From Mycolicibacterium stellerae (lineage in GTDB: Bacteria > Actinomycetota > Actinomycetes > Mycobacteriales > Mycobacteriaceae): DNA of 64,000 nucleotides. Location of the stretch: positions 434,001-498,000 of the forward strand of contig NZ_RARC01000002.1 in assembly GCF_003719305.1 (NCBI RefSeq). Direction: 5' to 3'. The position numbers and the translations under genes were made by a program. Numbering within the stretch: position 1 is the first letter of the stretch; every line of letters starts with the position of its first letter. The notes under the pieces are model-generated. The model was given only the letters and a program-made list of their open reading frames with translations, was not told where the DNA came from and did no database searches. Below, piece after piece: positions 25,372 through 33,932 of this stretch.

Positions 25372-26118
25372 ATGACCGTTTCTCAGCTGAGCATCGACCG
25401 TCAGGTTTTTGCCTCTCCGCTCGACGCTGGAATCAGTTGGTTCGATTCCGACACAAGCTGCACGGTAGTCGTGTCGACGCCTGCTGCCGACCCCGCCCTA
25501 TGGGCGGATTTCGTCGACGGCGCAGCGCGCAGCTACCACAGGCACGGGATCGAACACGCGCTGGACATGGGCTCGCTCACCGACGAAGCCAATACTCAGC
25601 TGTTCCACGTCGTGGTGAACGATGCCGGGGCGATCATGGCCGGAATCCGCGCCAAGGGTCCGCTGGAGTCGCCAGAGGAATCGCATGCCATCGTCGAATG
25701 GGCAGGCCAGCCGGGCCTCGACACGGTACACAAGATGCTGTCCGACCGACTGCCCTTCGGCGTGGTGGAGATGAAAACCGCCTGGATGTCCGATGATCCG
25801 AACCGGAGTCGAGGCATCAGCAACACGCTGGCACGATCGCCGTTCACCACCATGGCGCTGCTCGACGCGCAGTTCGTGGTGGCCACAGCCGGCTCACATG
25901 TCCTGAACAGATGGCGCACGTCGGGCGGTGTCGTGGCGAAGGTTCCCGCGACGCCGTATCCCGACGACCGATACCGTACGAAGATGATGTGGTGGGATCG
26001 CAGCACCTTCGCCAACAACGCCGACGCTGAGCAGGTTTCGAAGATCTTCAACGAATTGGCCGTCGTCGCAGGTCAGCTCGACCATGTGGGTGCTCGGGCA
26101 CTCGGAACCGGCCTGTGA
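25372..26118 (+). CDS. Conserved hypothetical protein, possible GNAT/acyl-homoserine-lactone-synthase-like acyltransferase fold
   Basis: About 248 residues from the ATG at 25372 (AAGGATGGG upstream). An ATG at 25333 would add 13 residues but has no ribosome-binding site. HVVVNDAGAIMAGIRAKGPLE resembles the strand-turn-strand of GNAT or autoinducer-synthase folds. The C terminus has VVAKVPATPYPDDRYRTKMMWWDR, an aromatic-rich segment. I do not recognise a specific family, and the fold idea is tentative. The gene overlaps the moeY-like gene by 4 bp. In M. tuberculosis an uncharacterised gene (Rv1356c) occupies the same position, but whether they are homologous was not tested. Confidence 0.6.
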   Translation: MTVSQLSIDRQVFASPLDAGISWFDSDTSCTVVVSTPAADPALWADFVDGAARSYHRHGIEHALDMGSLTDEANTQLFHVVVNDAGAIMAGIRAKGPLESPEESHAIVEWAGQPGLDTVHKMLSDRLPFGVVEMKTAWMSDDPNRSRGISNTLARSPFTTMALLDAQFVVATAGSHVLNRWRTSGGVVAKVPATPYPDDRYRTKMMWWDRSTFANNADAEQVSKIFNELAVVAGQLDHVGARALGTGL

Positions 26119-28244
26119 ACCAAGGTTTTGGTGAGGATCATTGCAGTGCAACGCTCCTAGATGAGGGGCAACCGCAAAATGATCGACTGCTTTCGCAGTT
26201 GAGGGCAGACCCCAGAATCGAATTCATCGACACGTGGGACGAGCAGCACGCTGAGCTGAACCGGCTGCGCCCACCGCCCGACCAAGAAGTCGTTGCCGAA
26301 CCCAAGCGCTGGGCCTACTACCCATGGCGGCGAACCGTCGCGAGCGTTCTGGGACCACGGGCGTTTCGCGCCGTACGGCTCAATCGCAACCGCAATCTGA
26401 TCACCGCCGAAGAACAGGCGCGGCTTGGTCGACTCCGGGTGGGCGTCGTCGGGCTCAGCGTCGGCCATGCCATCGCCCACATCCTGGCGCAGGAGGGGTT
26501 GTGCGGTCAGCTGCGGCTGGCTGACTTCGATGAGCTGGAGTTGTCCAACCTCAATCGCGTGCCCGCCACCGTGTTCGACCTGGGATCCAACAAGGCACAA
26601 CTGGCCGCCAGGCGGATAGCCGAGCTCGATCCCTACCTACCGGTTGAGGTGTTCGACCAGGGCATCACCCCCGAATCGGTCGACGGCTTCCTCGACGGTC
26701 TCGACATTCTGGTGGAGGAGTGCGACTCGCTCGACACCAAGGTCCTCATCCGCCAGGCGGCGCGTGCACGACACATCCCGGTCCTGATGGCCACCGGTGA
26801 CCGCGGCACCCTCGACGTCGAACGGTTCGATCTGGACCCACAACGGCAGGTCCTGCACGGCCTCCTTGGCGACGTGGAGTTCGCAGAGCTTGCCGGGTTG
26901 CCCAGTGAGGACAAGGTTCCCTACGCCCTTCGCATGATGGACGGCGCCGCGCTGTCGCCACGGATGGCCGCATCTCTTGTCGAGGTCGGAACCACCTTGG
27001 CCACATGGCCCCAAGTGGTCGCCGAGGTCGCCAATAGCGCGGCGCTGGTGGCCGAAGCGGTCAGGCGAATCGGCCTCGGCGAAGAATTGGCATCCGGCAG
27101 GGTGCGCATCGATGTCGCGCGCGACCTCGACGAGATCCACGACACCGCGGCATCGAATCCCACACACGACTCTGCGCAGCACAGCGAGTTTGCACCGACA
27201 CACGCCGTCGAGCGGGTGGTGGCCGCCGCAGTTCGCGCACCGTCGGGCGGGAACGTCCAGCCCTGGCACATATCGACGCGCGACAACACGGTCACCATTG
27301 CGCTCGCCCCCGAGTACTCCTCAACGATGGACGTCGGCTTTCGCGCCAGCGCTGTCGCGGTGGGAGCCGCGGCCTTCAACGCCCGGGTCGCGGCCGCAGC
27401 CGACAGCATCCTCGGACCGGTACGCATGGAGTCCGGCGACGATTCTTGTCCCGTGCGGGCAGTTCTACACCTGGCCGGCGAATCCGACCCCGACCTCGCC
27501 GCGCTCTACGAACCGATGCTCGCCCGAGAGACCAACCGCCACCACGGCAAGCAGGTGTCGCCACCCGACGATGTCGTCGAACGTCTCCATGCCGTGGCCC
27601 ACCGCGAAGGCGCGCGACTGCGCCTGCTGACCGCACCGACCGACATCGCCGCAGCGGCGGACATCCTGGCCGAAAGCGATCGCATCCGGTACCTGACACA
27701 CCGGCTCCACACCGAGATGATCTCCGAGGTCCGTTTCCCCGGGGATCCGTCCCAGGACTCCGGAATCGACGTCGTCAGCCTGGAGCTGATCCCGGCCGAC
27801 ATGGTCAAGCTGGACGTTTTGCGCCGCCCCGACGTGATGGCCTACCTCGATGAATGGAACCTTGGCGCAGCGCTTGGCTCCGACACAAGGGAGCGCGTGA
27901 TGACCAGTTCCTGTCTCGCCGTGGTGTCGATGGCCGGTCAGGCGCTTACCGACTACGTGCGCGCCGGTTCTGCCGTGGAAGCGGTCTGGATCGTCGCCCA
28001 GCAGCACGGTCTCGCGGTGCAGCCCATCTCGCCGGTGTTCCTTTACGCGCACAACGACGCGGATCTGGAGGAGCTTTCACCGAAGCGCGCGTCCGCGCTC
28101 GCGCGGTTGCGAAGCGGTTTCCGCGAACTCTCAGCTATTGAGCCCGACGAATCAGTTGCGCTCGTGCTCAGATTCGCCGACGCGCCCGCCACGTCGGTCA
28201 GGAGCCAGCGTCGGGCCGTTGTTGCCAGTAGTCTCTTGGCATAG
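26115..28244 (+). CDS. moeY: ThiF-domain plus nitroreductase-like fusion protein (Rv1355c/MoeY type)
   Basis: A 709-residue fusion. Residues ~100-260 form an E1/ThiF adenylating domain: LRVGVVGLSVGHAIAHILAQEGL (nucleotide-binding glycines), RLADFDELELSNLNR, and an EECDSLDTKVLIRQAAR segment. From ~375 (VERVVAAAVRAPSGGNVQPWHISTRD) the protein looks like an FMN nitroreductase, ending near residue 690. Size, domain order and the following GGDEF/EAL gene match M. tuberculosis Rv1355c, annotated moeY. A true role in molybdopterin synthesis is unproven. The GTG start overlaps the previous stop. Confidence 0.85.
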   Translation: MNQGFGEDHCSATLLDEGQPQNDRLLSQLRADPRIEFIDTWDEQHAELNRLRPPPDQEVVAEPKRWAYYPWRRTVASVLGPRAFRAVRLNRNRNLITAEEQARLGRLRVGVVGLSVGHAIAHILAQEGLCGQLRLADFDELELSNLNRVPATVFDLGSNKAQLAARRIAELDPYLPVEVFDQGITPESVDGFLDGLDILVEECDSLDTKVLIRQAARARHIPVLMATGDRGTLDVERFDLDPQRQVLHGLLGDVEFAELAGLPSEDKVPYALRMMDGAALSPRMAASLVEVGTTLATWPQVVAEVANSAALVAEAVRRIGLGEELASGRVRIDVARDLDEIHDTAASNPTHDSAQHSEFAPTHAVERVVAAAVRAPSGGNVQPWHISTRDNTVTIALAPEYSSTMDVGFRASAVAVGAAAFNARVAAAADSILGPVRMESGDDSCPVRAVLHLAGESDPDLAALYEPMLARETNRHHGKQVSPPDDVVERLHAVAHREGARLRLLTAPTDIAAAADILAESDRIRYLTHRLHTEMISEVRFPGDPSQDSGIDVVSLELIPADMVKLDVLRRPDVMAYLDEWNLGAALGSDTRERVMTSSCLAVVSMAGQALTDYVRAGSAVEAVWIVAQQHGLAVQPISPVFLYAHNDADLEELSPKRASALARLRSGFRELSAIEPDESVALVLRFADAPATSVRSQRRAVVASSLLA

Positions 28245-28264
28245 CAATCGACACCGGAGCAAAC

Positions 28265-30112
28265 GTGGCTCGTACCCTCGACGAAGTTGTCACCGCCGTC
28301 GCAACCGAACTGATGGCGGTGAGCGCGGCTACCTCTGCCGCCGTGAGTCAGCGCGTGCTTGCTGACCTCGTCGGCCATTTCGGGGTTGACTTCAGCTTCC
28401 TTCGGCACAATGACCACGACATCCGCGCAACCAAGCTGATCGCAGAGTGGCCGGCCCGGCCCGATATCCCTGACCCCGATCCCATTGGCCTGGTGTACTT
28501 CGCCGATGCCGACCCCGTCTTCGCCGCCGCCGAGACCGCAAAAGAAATCCTCGTCTTCCGCCCGGAACCCGCGACCGATGACTATCAGAAGACCATCGAA
28601 GAAGCCAGCAACATCCCCCAGACGTCGATGGCAGTGGTACCCATGCTGTCCGGCGAGGTCACGACCGGCTGCCTTGGATTCGTCAAGATCGGCGACCGCG
28701 AATGGACACCCGCGGAGCTGAACGCCCTCAAGGCGATCGCATCGCTGTTCTCGCAGCTACAGGCCCGCATCGTCGCCGAGGACCAGCTGCGCTTCCTGGC
28801 CGAACACGACGACCTGACGGGGCTCAACAACCGTCGCGCCCTGATCGCTCACCTCGACCAGCGATTGGCTGCGGGACAACCGGGCCCGGTCTTGGCCCTG
28901 TTCCTCGACCTGGACCGGCTCAAGGCCATCAACGACTACCTGGGCCATACGGCAGGCGACTGGTTCATCCGGGTCTTCTCCAAACGCCTGCGGGAAGGCG
29001 CGGAAGGCCCCAACCTGATCGCCCGCCTCGGCGGTGACGAGTTCGTCGTCGTCCCGATGGCGCCGATGAGCGCTGCCGAAGCCGAGACCCTCGCCGCTGA
29101 GCTGCAGGCGACGCTCCGTGAGCGGGTGTCCATCGACGGCGAAATGCTGACCCGCACGGTCAGCATCGGCGTCGCGCTCGGCGTCCCAGGCCGCGACTCC
29201 ACGTCGGATCTGCTGCGCCGCGCCGACCAGGCGCTTCTCGCCGCCAAGAGCGGAGGCGGCAACAAGATCGCGGTGTTCTCCGACGACATGTCGCTCAAGG
29301 GCGAGTTCCGCAACGACATCGAGCTGCATCTTGCGAGCGCAATCGAAAACGGCGCGCTTGTCCTGCACTATCTACCGGAAGTCGACATGCGCACCGGCGA
29401 GATCCTCGCGTTCGAGGCCCTGGTGCGCTGGCAGCACCCGACACGCGGCCTGCTCTCCCCCAACGCGTTCATCGGGGTAGCCGAATCCATCAACTTCGCC
29501 GGTGAGCTCGGCCGCTGGGTGATGCGCGCCGGCTGTGCGGAGTTCCGCAAGTGGCGGTCGAAGGGAATCGGCATCGACGCCGTGCTCCGGCTCAACGTCT
29601 CACCGGTGCAGTTGGTGACGGAGGGCTTCGTCGAGACGGTCGCGAGCATCATCGACGAGTTCGGTCTCGACGGCGGCTCCGTATGTCTGGAGATCACGGA
29701 AAGCGTGGTCGTGCAGGACATCGAAACCACCCGGATCACGCTCGCGGGTCTCAAAGAGGTCGGCGTGCAGATCGCCATCGACGACTTCGGCACCGGCTAC
29801 AGCGTGCTGTCACATCTGAAGTCGCTACCGGTAGACACGCTAAAGATCGACAAGAGCTTCGTGCGCGAGCTGGGGACGAACCCCGGCGATCTCGCGATCG
29901 TGCGCGCCGTCATCGCGCTGGCCGAGTCATTCGGCCTGGAACTGGTCGCCGAGGGTGTCGAGACCGAGGAGGCCGCGCTCACCCTGCTGCGGCACGGCTG
30001 CCACCGGGCTCAGGGCTTCCTGCTGTCACGCCCCGTTGCCGGCGATGCGATGGAAGCGCTACTTGCCCAGCGGCGGATACCGCTGCAGTTCTCCGCAGCG
30101 CCAGTGCGCTGA
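28265..30112 (+). CDS. dcpA: Bifunctional diguanylate cyclase/phosphodiesterase (GAF-GGDEF-EAL)
   Basis: A 615-residue soluble protein: GAF-like sensor (~20-170), GGDEF domain with intact GGDEF at 256-260 (ARLGGDEFVV), EAL domain with FEALVRW (E384-L386) and DDFGTGYSVLSHLKSLPVDTLKIDK. Both catalytic signatures are complete, so it may both make and degrade c-di-GMP. The RxxD inhibitory I-site expected just before GGDEF is not conserved (EGPN). Architecture and position after the moeY-like gene match Rv1354c/M. smegmatis DcpA. GTG start, 20 bp after the previous stop. Confidence 0.92.
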   Translation: MARTLDEVVTAVATELMAVSAATSAAVSQRVLADLVGHFGVDFSFLRHNDHDIRATKLIAEWPARPDIPDPDPIGLVYFADADPVFAAAETAKEILVFRPEPATDDYQKTIEEASNIPQTSMAVVPMLSGEVTTGCLGFVKIGDREWTPAELNALKAIASLFSQLQARIVAEDQLRFLAEHDDLTGLNNRRALIAHLDQRLAAGQPGPVLALFLDLDRLKAINDYLGHTAGDWFIRVFSKRLREGAEGPNLIARLGGDEFVVVPMAPMSAAEAETLAAELQATLRERVSIDGEMLTRTVSIGVALGVPGRDSTSDLLRRADQALLAAKSGGGNKIAVFSDDMSLKGEFRNDIELHLASAIENGALVLHYLPEVDMRTGEILAFEALVRWQHPTRGLLSPNAFIGVAESINFAGELGRWVMRAGCAEFRKWRSKGIGIDAVLRLNVSPVQLVTEGFVETVASIIDEFGLDGGSVCLEITESVVVQDIETTRITLAGLKEVGVQIAIDDFGTGYSVLSHLKSLPVDTLKIDKSFVRELGTNPGDLAIVRAVIALAESFGLELVAEGVETEEAALTLLRHGCHRAQGFLLSRPVAGDAMEALLAQRRIPLQFSAAPVR

Positions 30113-30130
30113 CCGGCGCTACCGCGCCGG
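30113..30130 (+). terminator. Hairpin terminator after the GGDEF/EAL gene
   Basis: CCGGCGC, TACC loop, GCGCCGG begins directly after the stop codon. It is a perfect 7-bp GC stem without a T tract, a form common in mycobacteria. Confidence 0.5.
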
Positions 30131-30485
30131 TAGCCCAGCCGCACCGTGCCCGCGAGTCCCGCAAGCCTCAGATCGTGCAAACAATGCCCGCCTCCTCGGT
30201 CACTACTTAGCAATTCATCAATCAATTGCCAGCACTGCACAATTATGACAAAAGGCCATTCCCAATGGGTAATTGCTCGTGCAATGAATTGCTTATGCGA
30301 GTTGGGCAACAACAGGGGCGGCGGATGGGTCATCAATTTGCTCTGCGAGCAAATCCGCTCGCGCGAAGCCCGCGACAGGAAAGGCATGCGCCGCGCGGAG
30401 CGGTTGGCTCACCGATGCGGTGGCGCCGCCGCTGTCGAGCCCCAGTCGATCGCCGCCCCCCGGCCTTTGGACTCCAGTTGAGTAA
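30131..30485. other. Intergenic region, relatively AT-rich, no recognised gene
   Basis: The stretch around 30200-30360 is markedly AT-richer than its surroundings and holds repeated ATTGC/GCAAT words (CAATTCATCAATCAATTGCC, GTAATTGCTCGTGCAATGAATTGC). A small frame from ATG 30246 to 30481 has no ribosome-binding site or recognisable similarity. I see no tRNA or IS signature. It may be a decayed remnant. Confidence 0.35.
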
Positions 30486-30510
30486 CTAGGTTTACTATGT
30501 AGCTACCTAG
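30486..30510. promoter_or_regulatory. Palindromic operator overlapping the -10 box of the FadE pair
   Basis: CTAGGT (30486-30491) and ACCTAG (30505-30510) are perfect inverted arms around a 13-bp spacer containing TACTAT (30493-30498, fits TANNNT). The inner palindrome GTAGCTAC is adjacent. The site lies 14 bp before the ATG at 30524, so a bound repressor would block initiation. No regulator gene is adjacent. Confidence 0.5.
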
Positions 30511-30523
30511 CAGAGGGGAACCC

Positions 30524-31756
30524 ATGGACCTGAAGTGGTCGGCGGCCGACTCCGCCTTTCGCGACGAGGTGCGCAGCTTCCTCGACGAGAAGCTGACACC
30601 GGAGCTGCGCACGGCGGGCCGGCTCATGACAAGCGTCTATGCCGACCACGACGCGAGCATGGAATGGCAGGCGATCCTGCACGAACGCGGCTGGGCCGCG
30701 CCGGCATGGCCAGTCGAACACGGCGGCTGCGACTGGAGCCTGACCCAGCACTACATCTTCAGCAGGGAATCGACACTTGCGGGCGCACCCTCCCTGTCCC
30801 CCATGGGAATTCGCATGGTGGCGCACGCGATCATCGCCTTCGGCACCGACGCGCAGAAGGACTTCTTCCTGCCCCGGATTCTGACCGGCGAGGTGTTCTT
30901 CTGTCAGGGGTACTCCGAACCCGAGGCCGGATCGGACCTGGCATCGCTGTCGATGTCGGCAGTCGACGACGGTGACGACCTGGTGTGCACCGGAAGCAAG
31001 ATCTGGACGACGCACGCCCGCGAGGCCAACTGGATGTTCGGCCTGGTGCGAACATCACGCGGTGGGAAGAAGCAGCAGGGCATCACATTCGTCCTGATCG
31101 ACATGTGCTCGCCGGGTATCCAGATCCGCCCGTTGGTGATGACCTCGGGCGAAGAAGTGCAGAACCAGGTCTTCTTCGACGACGTTCGGGTACCGAAGAC
31201 CAATGTCCTCGGCACGATCGATGACGGCTGGACGGTCGCCAAGTATCTGCTGGAGTTCGAACGCGGCGGCGGTGCGTCCTCACCCGCGCTGCAGGTGATG
31301 GCCGAAGAGATCTCGACGGCGGCCGCCGACATGCCCGGCCCCGACGGCGGCCGCCTGATCGACGATCCGGCGTTTGCGCGAAAACTGGCCGATGCGCGGA
31401 TACGCACGGAGGTGCTCGAGATCCTCGAGTACCGCGTGCTCGCGGCGGTGTCCGAGGGCAAGAACCCCGGCACGGCGTCGTCGATGCTCAAGGTGGTGGC
31501 CACCGAACTCAGCCAGACGCTGACCGAGATGGCCATGGAGGCGGCTGGACCGCGCGGACGTGCATATCAACCGCACGCGACCCGCCCCGGCGGACCCGTC
31601 GCCGAGTTCGAACCGCCGCCGGACGGGTACGTCAGCGGTGAGCCGTGGCAGGCGGTCGCGCCGCTGCGCTACTTCAACGATCGCGCCGGCTCGATTTACG
31701 CCGGTAGCAACGAGATTCAGCGAAACATCCTCGCCAAGGCAGGATTGGGGCTCTAG
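30524..31756 (+). CDS. Acyl-CoA dehydrogenase subunit (FadE, heteromeric type)
   Basis: A 410-residue acyl-CoA dehydrogenase with AGAGGGG upstream of its ATG. It shows RGWAAPAWPVEHGGC, FCQGYSEPEAGSDLASL, KIWTTHAREANWMFGLVRT and NQVFFDDVRVPKTNVLG. The C-terminal motif is IYAGSNEIQRNILAK, with Ala (A393) where YEGT enzymes have the catalytic Glu. A sister dehydrogenase starts directly after its stop. Such adjacent pairs form alpha2-beta2 acyl-CoA dehydrogenases in mycobacteria (FadE28/29-like ChsE enzymes) acting on steroid or branched side chains. Substrate unknown. Confidence 0.9.
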   Translation: MDLKWSAADSAFRDEVRSFLDEKLTPELRTAGRLMTSVYADHDASMEWQAILHERGWAAPAWPVEHGGCDWSLTQHYIFSRESTLAGAPSLSPMGIRMVAHAIIAFGTDAQKDFFLPRILTGEVFFCQGYSEPEAGSDLASLSMSAVDDGDDLVCTGSKIWTTHAREANWMFGLVRTSRGGKKQQGITFVLIDMCSPGIQIRPLVMTSGEEVQNQVFFDDVRVPKTNVLGTIDDGWTVAKYLLEFERGGGASSPALQVMAEEISTAAADMPGPDGGRLIDDPAFARKLADARIRTEVLEILEYRVLAAVSEGKNPGTASSMLKVVATELSQTLTEMAMEAAGPRGRAYQPHATRPGGPVAEFEPPPDGYVSGEPWQAVAPLRYFNDRAGSIYAGSNEIQRNILAKAGLGL

Positions 31757-32887
31757 ATGGACTTCAACCTGAGCAAGGAACAACAGCTTCTCCGTGACGG
31801 CCTCACGAAGTTCCTGTCCACCCGTTACGACCTCGAGAAGAGCCGGGCCGCGGCCAAGACCGGGGCCGGCTGGCAGCCAGACATCTGGCGGGCGTTCGCC
31901 GATGAACTCGGAATACTCGGCGCCACCTTCGGTGAGGATATGGGCGGAATCGGCGGCGGCCCAGTCGAACTCATGGTCATCACCGAAGCGCTCGGTCATG
32001 CGCTCGTTGTCGAACCGTACGTCGACGCCGTAGTGGTGGCCGGTGGGCTTCTGGAGCGGGCGGGCGGCGAGCACGCCTCGTCGCTGCTGGAGAAGGTCGT
32101 TGCGGGTACTGCGATCGTCGCGCTGGCCGCAGCCGAGTCCGAATCCGGCGAGCGCTGGCAAGAGGTCGCCACCACCGCGCAGCGCGAGGGCGACGGCTGG
32201 ATACTCCACGGAAGCAAGGCCGTAGCGGTGACCGCTCCACTGGCCACCCATCTGTTGATCACCGCGAAAACCTCGGCGGGCCTGTCCCTTTTCGTCGTCG
32301 ATCTCGAGTCGGTGGAAAGTGGTCTTTCGCTGACCGGCTATCGGACGATCGACGATCGCCGCGCCGCCGACCTGGTCGTCGACGGTCTGCGGCTACCCGC
32401 CGGAGCGCTGCTCGGGGAGGACGGGCAGGCATGGCCGTCACTGGAGCAGGCGCGCGACGAAGGTGCCACCGCGATCTGTTCGGAAGCCGTCGGGTGCATG
32501 CGCAAGGTGTTGGCGGACACCGTCGAGTACTGCAAACAACGCCAGCAGTTCGGCGTACCGATCGGCAGTTTCCAGGTGTTGCAGCACCGGATGGTCGATA
32601 TGTACATCGAGTTGGAACAGGCCAGCGCCGCCGTCCTGCTCGCCGTGTTGCACCTCACCGATGACGCTGGCGCGCGGGCGCGGTCGGTGTCGGCCGCCAA
32701 GGCGACTGTGGGCCGTGCGGCTCGCTTCATAGGCCAGCAGGCCGTGCAGTTGCACGGCGGTATGGGCATGACCGAGGAACTGGCGATCGGCCACTACTTC
32801 AAGCGACTGACGGCGATGCAGTACGAGTACGGCACCACCGATCACCACATCGGCCGGTACGCCGCGCTGACCCGTCCGACGCGGTAG
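31757..32887 (+). CDS. Acyl-CoA dehydrogenase partner subunit (FadE, heteromeric type)
   Basis: A 376-residue acyl-CoA dehydrogenase family protein whose ATG abuts the previous TAG. It is more divergent than its partner: the SEPxxGS motif is replaced by AAAESESGERWQEVAT, but RQQFGVPIGSFQVLQHRMVDM and QLHGGMGMTEELAIGHYFKRL are kept. The C terminus lacks the YEGT motif. Loss of FAD/substrate residues in one subunit and complementary retention in the other is the pattern of obligate alpha2-beta2 enzymes. Confidence 0.88.
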   Translation: MDFNLSKEQQLLRDGLTKFLSTRYDLEKSRAAAKTGAGWQPDIWRAFADELGILGATFGEDMGGIGGGPVELMVITEALGHALVVEPYVDAVVVAGGLLERAGGEHASSLLEKVVAGTAIVALAAAESESGERWQEVATTAQREGDGWILHGSKAVAVTAPLATHLLITAKTSAGLSLFVVDLESVESGLSLTGYRTIDDRRAADLVVDGLRLPAGALLGEDGQAWPSLEQARDEGATAICSEAVGCMRKVLADTVEYCKQRQQFGVPIGSFQVLQHRMVDMYIELEQASAAVLLAVLHLTDDAGARARSVSAAKATVGRAARFIGQQAVQLHGGMGMTEELAIGHYFKRLTAMQYEYGTTDHHIGRYAALTRPTR

Positions 32888-32925
32888 GTCAGTAGCGCGG
32901 TAGCACCGACCAGCAGTCTCGACGT

Positions 32926-32973
32926 CCGTCGGAGCCGCCCCGCAATCGCCCGTCGGAGCCGCCTCGTAATGTG
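32926..32973. repeat. Tandem 24-bp direct repeat (two units)
   Basis: Two adjacent 24-bp units both begin CCGTCGGAGCCGCC and continue CGCAAT or CGTAAT; they differ at only a few positions. They lie between the FadE pair and the EamA gene, the second running into its likely start region. Function unknown. Confidence 0.6.
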
Positions 32974-33876
32974 GTCAAGGTGAGCTCGCGCGGTTGGCTG
33001 TTGTTCGTCGCGATGAGCATCATCTGGGGCATTCCCTATCTGATGATCAAGGTCGCCGTCGAAGGTGTGTCGGTTCCCGTCCTGGTTTTCGCGAGGACGG
33101 CCGTCGGTGCGGCGGTGCTGCTGCCGCTCGCGCTGTCGAGCGGCATTCCGACGATGGTTCGCCAACACTGGAAGGCGCTGCTCGGCTTCTCATTCTTCGA
33201 GATCATCGCCGCCTGGTTTCTGCTCTCAGATGCCGAACGCCATCTGACGAGTTCGATGACCGGCCTGCTGATCGCCGCCTCGCCCATCATCGCGGCGATC
33301 CTCGATCGCTTCACCGGCGGTGATCAGCGGCTCGGATTCCGGCGGGTATCGGGGCTTGGCATCGGCCTGGCGGGCGTGGCGGTGCTCGCCGGCCCGCACC
33401 TCACCGGCGCAACCGCCTGGCCGGTCATCGAGGTGCTCATGGTGGCCACCTGCTACGCGATCGCGCCGCTGATCGCCGCGCGGCATCTCGCCGACGTGCC
33501 CGCGCTGCCGATGACGGCTACGTGTCTGGGATTCGCCGCCTTGGTGTACGCCGCCCCTGCCGCGGCCACCTGGCCGACCGAGATGCCTTCAACGCGAGTC
33601 TTATTGGCGCTTGGCGGATTGGCGGTGATCTGCACCGCCCTCGCATTCATCGTTTTCTTCGCCCTCATCCGTGAGGTCGGTGCCGCACGCGCCCTGGTCT
33701 TCACATACGTGAACCCCGCGGTCGCACTGCTGGCCGGGGTGGTCGTGCTGAACGAGCCGCTCACCGCGTGGAACGTGGCTGCTCTGGTGTTGATCCTTGC
33801 CGGCTGCGTGCTGGCCACACATCGGCCGGACGAACCGGTAGCCGACCCGCAGTGCGACGAACATGTCGCCAGATAG
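32971..33876 (+). CDS. EamA/DMT-family transporter
   Basis: A 301-residue membrane protein with about ten hydrophobic segments in two EamA repeats: LLFVAMSIIWGIPYLMIKVAVEGVSVPVLVFART opens repeat 1, and VIEVLMVATCYAIAPLIAARH opens repeat 2. It ends LLAGVVVLNEPLTAWNVAALVLILAGCVLA, the classic DMT signature (xNEPLT). Such proteins usually export small metabolites or amino acids. The start is uncertain (GTG at 32971 or 32980). It ends 56 bp before the E1/ACP operon and could export its product, but the next gene has its own promoter. Confidence 0.88.
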   Translation: MVKVSSRGWLLFVAMSIIWGIPYLMIKVAVEGVSVPVLVFARTAVGAAVLLPLALSSGIPTMVRQHWKALLGFSFFEIIAAWFLLSDAERHLTSSMTGLLIAASPIIAAILDRFTGGDQRLGFRRVSGLGIGLAGVAVLAGPHLTGATAWPVIEVLMVATCYAIAPLIAARHLADVPALPMTATCLGFAALVYAAPAAATWPTEMPSTRVLLALGGLAVICTALAFIVFFALIREVGAARALVFTYVNPAVALLAGVVVLNEPLTAWNVAALVLILAGCVLATHRPDEPVADPQCDEHVAR

Positions 33877-33920
33877 TCAGCATCACGAAGGTAAATACCG
33901 GCAGAACCCCTCCCTTGCAT

Positions 33921-33926
33921 TAGCGT
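33921..33926 (+). promoter_or_regulatory. Predicted -10 box for a leaderless transcript
   Basis: TAGCGT (TANNNT) is followed by 6 nt and the GTG start at 33933, which has no Shine-Dalgarno sequence. This spacing suits a leaderless mRNA for the E1-lipoyl-ACP-KAS III operon. Confidence 0.45.
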
Positions 33927-33932
33927 AGTTAT

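Noticed and set aside
30246..30481. Small open frame (MTKGHSQWVIARAMNC...) in the 30.1-30.5 kb gap
   Set aside because: No ribosome-binding site, no recognisable family, and an Arg-rich C-terminal half; kept only as a note in the intergenic entry.
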